A stretch of 64,000 bases of DNA from Rutidosis leptorrhynchoides (lineage: Eukaryota; Streptophyta; Magnoliopsida; Asterales; Asteraceae), in assembly GCF_046630445.1 (NCBI RefSeq), contig NC_092340.1, positions 33,936,001 to 34,000,000 on the forward strand, in the 5' to 3' direction. How positions within the stretch are numbered: the first letter of the stretch is position 1; the number at the start of each line of letters is the position of its first letter. A program made the position numbers and the translations under genes. The notes under the pieces are model-generated. The model made no database searches. It was given only the letters and a program-made list of their open reading frames with translations, and was not told where the DNA came from. Positions 11,201-21,782 of this stretch are shown here, piece by piece.

Positions 11201-11884
11201 ATGGATAGACAACCCAATATTTTAAGAGACCTACCCGGAGACATGATTGATGAAATCTTGTCTAGAGTCGGTCAGAATTCTTCGGCACAACTATTTACGG
11301 CGAAATCAGTTTGTAAGACATTCGAAGAACGTTCCAAGAATGTCTTGGTTTATAAGAGACTTTCGTTTGAAAGATGGGGGATATCACATTGGGAAACCCA
11401 TAAGTTACAATGTGTTTACTTTGACGCATATATTGCGGGGAACCCAAATGCTATTTTACGCAACGGGTTAAGAAATTATTTTGACTCAATGTATCCGAAT
11501 ATAGGACATCATGATTTAGAAAAAGCGGCTAACATGCAACATAAAGAAGCATGCTATGCTTACGGGTTAGTAATGTTCGCTTCTCACCAAAGTGAGAAAA
11601 AGAACATCGGGCTACAACTATTAAACAAAACGTTCCCACAAGTGACGGAGTCGGTAATTGGGGTGAGAAATGAGGTTTTTAGGCTATTACGAGACTGTTG
11701 GTCATTACGTAACCCTCGTCCCTTTGACGACGTTACAACACGCTGTCTTATCAACGACCATAACAGTTATGTTCCACAAGACCAAGGATGGGAAGTAGTC
11801 CTAGTAAAACCAGAATGCATGACTTGTTTCTGGACGTATGAATTACGTGTCTTTATTGCCTTTGCTGAACGACTTGTGTACTAG
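11201..11884 (+). CDS. Gypsy B accessory ORF2: intact F-box protein carried by the retrotransposon
   Basis: This is an uninterrupted 227-residue ORF with a good plant start context (ACAAAATGG). Residues ~7-50 form an F-box (LRDLPGDMIDEILSRVG, then AKSVCKTFEERSKN), followed by YKRLSFERW. The middle (~97-140) has the A/L-rich spacing of Sel1-like repeats (LEKAANMQHKEACYAYGL, then EKKNIGLQLL). The C-terminal third contains Cys/Trp-rich CMTCFWTYELRVF. F-box plus this middle region is the layout of plant At2g35280-type F-box proteins, which act as substrate receptors of SCF ubiquitin ligases. It sits between accessory ORF1 and gag, in sense, in both members of the family, so it is part of the element rather than a chance insertion. 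A candidate 3' splice site is just upstream. Capture from a host gene is inferred. Confidence 0.82.
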   Translation: MDRQPNILRDLPGDMIDEILSRVGQNSSAQLFTAKSVCKTFEERSKNVLVYKRLSFERWGISHWETHKLQCVYFDAYIAGNPNAILRNGLRNYFDSMYPNIGHHDLEKAANMQHKEACYAYGLVMFASHQSEKKNIGLQLLNKTFPQVTESVIGVRNEVFRLLRDCWSLRNPRPFDDVTTRCLINDHNSYVPQDQGWEVVLVKPECMTCFWTYELRVFIAFAERLVY

Positions 11885-12076
11885 CTAGAATTATCTTCAC
11901 AACTATCTTGTATCAAAGTTATTGTGTGCTATATTTCATGCTTTATGTAAAATAAGCGGTATTGTAAGTTTGTAAAATATTGTATAAAAGTTTGAACGCG
12001 AAATATTATTATAATCAGTTTTTCATATAGAATTGTAGTAGTTGAATTGTATATTAGCTACTAAGTATGAACTTAA

Positions 12077-12093
12077 CGGGTAGGTACTACCCG
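12077..12093 (+). other. Conserved hairpin before gag (Gypsy B)
   Basis: CGGGTAGGTACTACCCG is identical to the Gypsy A hairpin at 3065-3081. It lies about 130 bases before the gag ATG. Confidence 0.75.
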
Positions 12094-12225
12094 AATTTAA
12101 ACTTATAAAACGCTAATATGAAGAAAAAGCTTTTATAAATGAGTTCATATTATGCTACGAAATACTATTAACTACTCTTAATATTCTGTATGATTAACTT
12201 GTTCCATTTGACTATTTTGAAGAAA

Positions 12226-13065
12226 ATGGCACCGACTACTCGACACACCGTGAATATGAATGAAGAGGAATTACGTACTTTTCTAGCTTCAAACATAGCC
12301 GCAGTACAGGCTGCGCTACATACCAACAATAACCTTGGATCTAGAAGTACAGGAAATCGGGTAGGATGCACCTACAAAGAATTCACTGCCTGCAAACCTT
12401 TGGAATTTGATGGAACCGAAGGACCGATCGGATTGAAACGGTGGACCGAGAAGGTCAAATCGGTGTTTGCCATAAGTAAGTGTACTGAAGAGGATAAAGT
12501 GAAGTACGCTACGCATACCTTCACAGGTTCTGCGTTAACATGGTGGAATACCTTTCTAGAGCAAGTGGGACAAGATGATGCGTACGCACTACCGTGGTCA
12601 GCATTCAAGCACTTGATGAACGAGAAGTACCGTCCCAGAACCGAGGTCAATAAGCTCAAGACAGAACTTAGAGGGTTACGAACCCAAGGATTTGATATTA
12701 CCACGTACGAAAGACGATTCACAGAATTGTGCCTATTGTGTCCGGGAGCGTTCGAAGATGAGGAAGAGAAGATCGACGCGTTTGTGAAAGGATTACCGGA
12801 AAGAATCCAAGAAGATATAAGTTCACACGAGCCCGCCTCCATACAACAGGCATGTAGAATGGCTCACAAACTAGTGAACCAAATTGAGGAAAGAATTAAA
12901 GAACAGACGGCTGAAGAGGCCAATGTGAAGCAAGTCAAAAGAAAGTGGGAGGAAAATGGTGATAAGAATCACCAATACAACAACAACAGCAATTACAATA
13001 ATAATCGCAACAATTATCCCATCAATCGCAACATCAATTGCAACTACAACAAATGGCCCAACAAT

Positions 13066-13111
<46 letters not shown>

Positions 13112-16100
13112 GCAACTACAACAATCATCCCAACAACAATAACAACCACAACAACAACAACAACAATCAGAAGCAGCTATGCCAAAGGTGTGAAAAGTAT
13201 CACTCGGGGTTCTGCACCAAATTTTGCAACAAGTGTAAAAGAAATGGTCATAGCGCGGCGAAGTGTGAGGTCTACGGACCAGGGGTTAACAGAACGAAAG
13301 GAACAAATGGTGTCGGAACGAGTAATGGCAGAGCAAGTAGTGTCGGAGCAAGTTATGCCAATGTAGTTTGTTATAAATGTGGAAAACCAGGCCACATTAT
13401 TAGAAATTGCCCGAACCAGGAGAACACGAATGGACAAGGCCGCGGAAGAGTTTTCAATATTAATGCGGCAGAGGCACAGGAAGACCCGGAGCTTGTTACG
13501 GGTATGTTTCTTATTGACAATAAATCTGCTTACGTTTTATTTGATTCGGGTGCGAATAGAAGCTATATGAGTAGAGATTTTTGTGCTAAATTAAGTTGTC
13601 CATTGACGCCGTTGGATAGTAAATTTTTACTCGAATTAGCAAACGGTAAATTAATTTCAGCAGATAATATATGCCGGAATCGAGAAATTAAACTGGGTAG
13701 CGAAATATTTAAGATTGATTTGATACCAGTAGAGTTAGGGAGTTTTGATGTAATAGTTGGCATGGACTGGCTGAAGAAGGTGAAAGCAGAGATCGTATGT
13801 TATAAAAATGCAATTCGCATTGTACGAGAAGAAGGAGAACCCTTAATGGTGTACAGAGAAAAGGGCAACATGAAGCTACATCTTATTAGTAATTTGAAGG
13901 CACAAAAACTAATAAGAAAAGGTTGCTATGCAGTTCTAGCACACGTCAAGAAAGTACAAACTGAAGAAAAGAGCATCAATGATGTTCCCGTCGCAAAAGA
14001 ATTTCCCGATGTATTTCCGAAAGAATTACCTGGACTACCTCCACATCGATCTGTTGAATTTCAAATAGATCTTGTACCAGGAGCTGCACCAATAGCTCTT
14101 GCTCCTTATAGACTCGCACCCAGCGAGATGAAAGAACTGCAAAGCCAACTGCAAGAACTATTAGAACGTGGTTTTATTCGACCAAGCACATCACCATGGG
14201 GAGCTCCTGTTTTGTTTGTCATGAAGAAGGATGGTACATTTAGGTTGTGTATTGACTACAGAGAGTTGAACAAACTTACCATCAAAAACCGTTATCCACT
14301 GCCGAGAATTGACGACTTATTTGATCAACTACAAGGCTCGTCGGTTTATTCGAAGATCGATTTACGTTCTGGATATCATCAACTGCGAGTAAAGGAGGAT
14401 GATATTCCAAAAACTGCTTTTAGGACGCGTTATGGTCAATACGAGTTTATGGTTATGCCGTTTGGATTGACTAACGCACCAGCTGTGTTCATGGACCTTA
14501 TGAACCGAGTGTGTGGGCCATATCTTGACAAGTTTGTCATTGTTTTCATCGATGACATACTTATTTACTCAAAGAATGATCAAGAGCACGAAGAACATTT
14601 GAGAAAAGTGCTAGAAGTATTGAGGAAAGAAAAACTGTACGCTAAGTTTTCAAAGTGTGCATTTTGGTTGGAAGAAGTTCAATTCCTCGGTCACATAGTG
14701 AACAAAGAAGGTATCCAGGTGGACCCGGCAAAGATCGAAACCGTTGAAAAGTGGTAAACCCCAAAAACTCCGAAGCATATACGTCAATTTTTAGGATTGG
14801 CTGGTTACTACAGAAGATTCATCCAATATTTCTCCAAAATAGCAAAACCCTTGACTGCATTAACGCATAAAGGGAAGAAATTTGAATGGAAGGATGAACA
14901 AGAGAAGGCGTTTCAATTATTGAAGAAAAAGCTAACTACGGTACCTATATTGTCATTGCCTGAAGGGAATGATGATTTTGTGATTTATTGTGACGCATCA
15001 AAGCAAGGTCTCGGTTGTGTATTAATGCAACGGACGAAGGTGATTGCTTATACGTCTAGACAATTGAAGATTCACGAGCAAAATTATACGACGCATGATT
15101 TGGAATTAGGCGCGGTTGTTTTTGCATTAAATACTTGGAGGCACTACTTATATGGGGTCAAAAGTATTATATATACCGACCACAAAAGTCTTCAACACAT
15201 ATTTAATCAGAAACAACTGAATATGAGGCAGCGTAGGTGGATTGAATTGTTGAATGATTACGACTTTGAGATTCGTTACCACCTGGGGAAGGCAAATGTG
15301 GTAGCCAACGCCTTGAGCAGAAAGGACAGAGAACCCATTCGAGTAAAATCTATGAATATAATGATTCACACTAACCTTACTACTCAAATAAAGGAGGCGC
15401 AACAAGGAGTTTTAAAAGAGGGAAATTTAAAGGATGAAATACCCAAAGGATCGGAGAAGCATCTTAATATTCGGAAAGACGGAACCCGGTATAGGGCTGA
15501 AAGAATTTGGGTACCAAAATTTGGAGATATGAGAGAAATGGTACTTAGAGAAGCTCATAAAACCAGATACTCAATACATCCTAGAACGGGGAAGATGTAC
15601 AAGGATCTTAAGAAACATTTTTGGTGGCCAGGTATGAAAGCCGATATTGCTAAATATGTAGGAGAATGTTTGACGTGTTCTAAGGTCAAAGCTGAACATC
15701 AGAAACCATCAGGTCTACTACAACAACCTGAAATCCCGGAATGGAAATGGGAAAACATTACCATGGATTTCATTACTAAATTGCCAAGGACTGCAAGTGG
15801 TTATGATACTATTTGGGTAATAGTTGATCGTCTCACCAAGTCACCACACTTCCTGCCAATAAGAGAAGATGACAAGATGGAGAAGTTAGCACGACTGTAT
15901 TTGAAGGAAGTCGTCTCCAGACATGGAATACCAATCTCTATTATCTCTGATAGGGATGGCAGATTTATTTCAAGATTCTGGCAGACATTACAGCAAGCAT
16001 TGAGAACTCGTCTAGACATGAGTACTGCCTATCATCCACAAACTGATGAGCAGAGCGAAAGGACGATACAAACGCTTGAAGACATGCTACGAGCTTGTGT

Positions 16101-16830
16101 TATTGATTTCGGAAACAGTTGGGATCGACATCTACCGTTAGTAGAATTTTCCTACAACAACAGCTACCATTCAAGCATTGAGATGGCGCCATTTGAAGCA
16201 CTTTATGGTAGAAAGTGCAGGTCTCCGATTTGTTGGAGTGAAGTGGGGGATAGACAGATTACGGGTCCGGAGATAATACAAGAAACTACCGAGAAAATCA
16301 TCTAAATTCAACAAAGATTGAAAACCGCCCAGAGTCGACAAAAGAGCTACGCGGACAGTAAAAGAAAAGATATAGAGTTTGAAATTGGAGAAATGGTCAT
16401 GCTTAAGGTTTCACCTTGGAAAGGCGTTGTTCGATTTGGTAAACGGGGGAAACTAAATCCAAGGTACATTGGACCATTCAAGATTATAGATCGTGTCGGA
16501 CCAGTAGCTTACCAACTGGAGCTACCTCAACAACTCGCGGCTGTACATAACACTTTCCACGTCTTAAATTTGAAGAAATGTTTTACTAAAGAAGATCTCA
16601 ATATTCCGTTGGACGAAATCCATATCAATGAAAAACTTCAATTCATTGAAGAACCCGTCGAAATAATGGATCGTGAGGTTAAGAGACTTAAACAAAATAA
16701 GATACCGATTGTTAAGGTTCGATGGAATGCTCGTAGAGGACCCGATTTCACCTACGAGCATGAAGATCAGATGAAGAAGAAATACCCGCATTTATTTCCA
16801 GAAGATACGTCAACACCTCCAACTGCTTAA
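12226..16830 (+). pseudogene. Gypsy B gag-pol polyprotein (chromovirus), two in-frame nonsense codons
   Basis: One frame of about 1534 codons starts at ATGGCACCG. Gag covers about residues 80-200. An Asn-rich spacer encoded by an expanded AAC repeat follows, then two zinc knuckles ([14 protein letters not shown] near 334; [14 protein letters not shown] near 382). Protease is [11 protein letters not shown] (Asp near 440), RT has FIDDILIYS (Asp near 776), and RNase H has [10 protein letters not shown] (near 923). Integrase has a CLTCSKVK zinc site and a DDE core ([26 protein letters not shown]). A chromodomain follows at the end ([19 protein letters not shown]...YPHLF). The frame is cut by TAA at 14755-14757 (GAA in Gypsy A) and TAA at 16303-16305 (CAA in Gypsy A). 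Otherwise it is open. The chromodomain has Tyr where Gypsy A has Trp (FTYEH versus FTWER). Confidence 0.95.
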
Positions 16831-16865
16831 AATTTCGGGACGAAATTTATTTAACGGGTAGGTAC
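16831..16865 (+). other. Gypsy B polypurine tract region
   Basis: Between the gag-pol stop and the 3' LTR lies AATTTCGGGACGAAATTTAT followed by TTAACGGGTAGGTAC. This block also precedes the Gypsy A 3' LTR (21250-21284) and, reverse-complemented, the Gypsy C 3' LTR (34442-34480). It would prime plus-strand DNA synthesis. Confidence 0.7.
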
Positions 16866-19800
16866 TGTAGTGACCCGAACTTTTCCATGTTTATATATAT
16901 ATTAAATAAAATTGTAATTTACATGATTAAGTGTTTCCAACATGTTAAGCAATCAAACTTGTTAAGACTTGATTAATTGAAATAGGTTTCATATAGACAA
17001 TTGACCACCCAAGTTGACCGGTGATTCACGAACGTTAAAACTTGTAAAAACTATACGATGACATATATATGGTTATATATATAGTTCACATGATTTTATT
17101 ATAAGTATGTATCTCATTAGGTATTTTAACAATGAGTTATATATATAAAAATGAGACTATTAATTTAAGAAACTCGAAAACGATATATATAACGGTTATC
17201 GTTATAACAACGTCTTACTAGGTACATATGAATCATATTAAGATATTGATACACTTGGTTAATTATGTTAAATGATAAGTAAATATATTATTAAGTGTAT
17301 TAACAATGAAATACATATGTAAAAATAAGACTACTAACTTAATGATTTCGAAACGAGACATATATGTAACGATTATCGTTGTAACGACATTTAACTGTAT
17401 ATATATCATACTAAGATATATTATATATCATAATATCATGATAATATAAAAATTTAACATCTCATTTGTTATAATAAATAATGGGTTAACAACATTCAAC
17501 AAGATCGTTAACCTAAAGGTTTCAAAACAACATTTACATGTAACGACTAACGATGACTTAACGACTCAGTTAAAATGTATATACATGTAGTGTTTTAATA
17601 TGTATTCATAAACTTTTGAAAGACTTCAAGACACTTATCAAAATACTTCTACTTAACAAAAATGCTTAAAATTACATCCTCGTTCAGTTTCATCAACAAT
17701 TCTACTCGTATGCACCCGTATTCGTACTCGTACAATACACAGCTTTTAGATGTATGTACTATTGGTATATACACTCCAATGATCAGCTCTTAGCAGCCCA
17801 TGTGAGTCACCTAACATATGTGGGAACCCTCATTTGGCAACTAGCATGAAATATCTCATAAAATTACAAAAATATGAGTAATCATTCATGACTTATTTAC
17901 ATGAAAATAAAATTACATATCCTTTATATCTAATCCATACACCAACGACCAAAAACACCTACAAACACTTTCATTCTTCAATTTTCTTCATCTAATTGAT
18001 CTCTCTTAAGTTCTATCTTCAAGTTCTAAGTGTTCTTCATAAATTCCAAAAGTTCTAGTTTCATAAAATCAAGAATACTTCCAAGATTGCAAGTTTACTT
18101 CCAAGTTTTCTAAATCCATTCCAAGTAATCATCCAAGATCAAGAAACTTTTGTTACTTACAGTAGGTTATCTTTCTAATACAAGGTAATAATCATATTCA
18201 AACTTTAATTCAATTTCTATAACTATAACAATCTTATTTTGAGTGGAAATCTTACTTGAAATTGTTTTCGTGTCATGATTCTGCTTCAAGAACTTTCAAG
18301 CCATCCAAGGATCCTTTGAAGCTAGATCTATTTTTATCATTTCCAGTAGGTTTATCCAAGGAACTTAAGGTAGTAATTATGTTCATAACATCATTCGATT
18401 CATACATATAAAGCTATCTTATTCGAAGGTTTAAACTTGTAATCACTAGAACATAGTTTAGTTAATTCTAAACTTGTTCGCAAATAAAAGTTAATCCTTC
18501 TAACTTGACTTTTAAAATCAACTAAACACATTTTCTATATCTATATGATATGCTAACTTAATGATTTAAAACCTGGAAACACGAAAAACACCGTAAAACC
18601 GGATTTAAGCCGTCGTAGTAACACCGCGGGCTGTTTTGGGTTAGTTAATTAAAAACTATGATAAACTTTGATTTAAAAGTTGTTATTCTAGGAAAATGAT
18701 TTTTATTATGAACATGAAACTATATCCAAAAACTATGGTTAAACTCAAAGTGGAAGTATGTTTTCTAAAATGGTCATCTAGACGTCGTTCTTTCGACTGA
18801 AATGACTACCTTTACAAAAATGACTTGTAACTTATTTTTACAACTATAAACCTATACTTTTCTGTTTAGATTCATAAAATAGAGTTCAATATAAAACCAT
18901 AGCAATTTGATTCACTCAAAACGGATTTAAAATGAAGAAGTTATGGGTAAAACAAGATTGGATAATTTTTCTCATTTTAGCTACATGAAAATTGGTAACA
19001 AATCTATTCCAACCATAACTTAATCAACTTGTATTGTATATTATGTAATCTTGAGATACCATAGAAACGTATACAATGTTTTGACCTATCATATCGACAC
19101 ATCTATATATATTTCGGAACAACCATAGACACTCTATATGTGAATGTTGGAGTTAGCTATACAGGGTTGAGGTTGATTCCAAAATATATATAGTTTGAGT
19201 TGTGATCAATACTGAGATACGTATACACTGGTTCGTGGATTGATTCAAGATAATATTTATCGATTTATTTCTGTACATCTAACTGTGGACAACTAGTTGT
19301 AGGTTACTAACGAGGACAGCTGACTTAATAAACTTAAAACATCAAAATATATTAAAAGTGTTGTAAATATATTTTGAACATACTTTGATATATATGTATA
19401 TATTGTTATAGGTTCGTGAATCAACCAGTGGCCACGTCTTACTTCCCGACGAAGTAAAAATCTGTGAAAGTGAGTTATAGTCCCACTTTTAAAATCTAAT
19501 ATTTTTGGGATGAGAATACATGCAGGTTTTATAAATGATTTACAAAATAGACACAAGTACGTGAAACTACATTCTATGGTTGAATTATTGAAATCGAATA
19601 TGCCCCTTTTTATTAAGTCTGGTAATCTAAGAATTAGGGAACAGACACCCTAATTGACGCGAATCCTAAAGATAGATCTATTGGGCCTAACAAACCCCAT
19701 CCAAAGTACCGGATGCTTTAGTACTTCGAAATTTATATCATATCCGAAGGGTGTCCCGGAATGATGGGGATATTCTTAAATATGCATCTTGTTAATGTCG

Positions 19801-20303
19801 GTTACCAGGTGTTCACTATATGAATGATTTTTATCTCTATGTATGGGATGTGTATTGAAATATGAAATCTTGTGGTCTATTGTTACGATTTGATATATAT
19901 AGGTTAAACCTATAACTCACCAACATTTTTGTTGACGTTTAAAGAATGTTTATTCTCAGGTGAATACTAAGAGCTTCCGCTGTTGCATACTAAAATAAGG
20001 ACAAGATTTGGAGTCCATGTTTATATGATATTGTGTAAAAACTGCATTCAAGAAACTGATTTCGATGTAACATATTTGTATTATAAACCATTATGTAATG
20101 GTCGTGTGTAAACAGGATATTTTAGATTATCATTATTTGATAATCTACGTAAAGCTTTTTAAACCTTTATTTATGAAATAAAGGTTATGGTTTGTTTTAA
20201 AAATGAATGCAGTCTTTGAAAAATGTCTCATATAGAGGTCAAAACCTTGCAACGAAATCAATTAATATGGAACGTTTTTAATCAATAAGAACGGGACATT
20301 TCA
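16866..20303 (+). repeat. Gypsy B 3' LTR (~3.44 kb)
   Basis: It matches the 5' LTR (6830-10274) end to end. It ends GGGACATTTCA and is followed by the TSD GTTAG and the rest of the Gypsy A integrase. Confidence 0.94.
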
Positions 20304-21249
20304 GTTAGCACGACTATATTTGAAGGAAGTCGTCTCCAGACATGGAATACCAATCTCTATTATCTCTGATAGGGATGGCAGATTTATTTCAAGATTCTGG
20401 CAGACATTACAGCAAGCATTAGGAACTCGTCTAGACATGAGCACCGCCTATCATCCACAAACTGATGGGCAGAGCGAAAGGACGATACAAACGCTTGAAG
20501 ACATGCTACGAGCATGTGTTATTGATTTCGAAAATAGTTGGGATCGACATCTACCGTTAGCAGAATTTTCCTACAACAACAGCTACCATTCAAGCATTGA
20601 GATGGCGCCGTTTGAAGCACTTTATGGTAGAAAGTGCAGGTCTCCGATTTGTTGGAGTGAAGTGGGGGATAGACAGATTACGGGTCCGGAGATAATACAA
20701 GAAACTACCGAGAAGATCATCCAAATTCAACAACGGTTGAAAACCTCCCAAAGTCGACAAAAGAGCTACGCTGACATTAAAAGAAAAGATATAGAATTTG
20801 AAATTGGAGAGATGGTCATGCTTAAAGTTGCACCTTGGAAAGGCGTTGTTCGATTTGGTAAATGAGGGAAATTAAATCCAAGGTATATCGGACCATTCAA
20901 GATTATTGATCGTGTCGGACCAGTAGCTTACCGACTTGAGTTACCTCAACAACTCGCGGCTGTACAAAACACTTTCCACGTCTCGAATTTGAAGAAATGT
21001 TTTGCTAAAGAAGATCTCACTATTCCGTTAGATGAAATCCAAATCAACGAAAAACTTCAATTCATCGAAGAACCCGTCGAAATAATGGATCGTGAGGTTA
21101 AAAGACTTAAGCAAAACAAGATACCAATTGTTAAGGTTCGATGGAATGCTCGTAGAGGACCCGAGTTCACCTGGGAACGAGAAGATCAGATGAAGAAGAA
21201 ATACCCGCATTTATTTCCAGAAGATACGTCAACACCTCCAACTGCTTAA
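20304..21249 (+). pseudogene. Gypsy A integrase C-terminal part and chromodomain, right of Gypsy B
   Basis: The frame resumes after the duplicated GTTAG with [16 protein letters not shown], directly continuing KMEK at 6829. It covers the second and third catalytic regions ([26 protein letters not shown]), the C-terminal domain and a chromodomain ([26 protein letters not shown]). A nonsense codon TGA at 20863-20865 (CGG in Gypsy B) breaks the frame. The final TAA is at 21247-21249. Confidence 0.93.
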
Positions 21250-21284
21250 AATTTCGGGACGAAATTTATTTAACCGGTAGGTAC

Positions 21285-21781
21285 TGTAGTGACCCGAACT
21301 TTTCCATGTTTATATATATATTAAATGAAATTGTTATTTACATGATTAAGTGTTTCCAACATATTAAGCAATCAAACTTGTTAAGACTTGATTAATTGAA
21401 ATAGGTTTCATATAGACAATTGACCACCCAAGTTGACCGGTGATTCACGAACGTTAAAACTTGTAAAACTATATGATGACATATATATGGTTATATATAT
21501 AGTTAACATGATATTATGATAAGTAAACATATCATTAAGTATATTAATAATGAACTATATATGTAAAAACAAGACTACTAACTTAATGATTTTGAAACGA
21601 GACATATATGTAACGATTATCGTTGTAACGATATTTAATGTATATATATCATATTAAGATATATTAATACATCATGATATCATGATAATGTAATAATTTA
21701 ACATCTCATATAGAGGTCAAAACCTCGCAACGAAATCAATTAATATGGAACGTTTTTAATCAATAAGAACGGGACATTTCA
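21285..21781 (+). repeat. Gypsy A 3' LTR (~497 bp)
   Basis: It starts TGTAGTGACCCG, ends GGGACATTTCA, and is followed by the TSD TGGAT and copia coding sequence. It carries the same internal deletions as the 5' LTR at 139-644. Confidence 0.93.
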
Positions 21782-21782
21782 T

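Larger units (their letters stand above)
6830..20303 (+). mobile_element. Gypsy B: Ty3/gypsy chromovirus nested in the integrase of Gypsy A
   Basis: LTRs at 6830-10274 and 16866-20303 start TGTAGTGACCCG and end GGGACATTTCA. A perfect TSD GTTAG flanks them (6825-6829 and 20304-20308). Internal order: PBS, acidic ORF, F-box ORF, hairpin, one gag-pol frame with two nonsense codons, PPT. It is the same family as Gypsy A: leaders, accessory ORFs and gag-pol align almost throughout. It must be younger than Gypsy A because it lies inside it. Confidence 0.95.
139..21781 (+). mobile_element. Gypsy A: Ty3/gypsy chromovirus (Tekay/Del-like) with accessory ORFs, itself split by Gypsy B
   Basis: The element is bounded by TG...CA LTRs (139-644 and 21285-21781) and by a perfect TSD TGGAT (134-138 and 21782-21786). 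Order: LTR, tRNA-Met type PBS, acidic ORF, F-box ORF, hairpin, gag-protease-RT-RNase H-integrase with a C-terminal chromodomain, PPT, LTR. It sits in the pol gene of Copia-1. Its own integrase is interrupted at 6829/20304 by the related Gypsy B. The gag-pol has several nonsense codons and frameshifts, so it cannot encode its own proteins. The chromodomain and RT/integrase motifs place it among plant chromoviruses; the clade name is from family knowledge. Confidence 0.93.
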
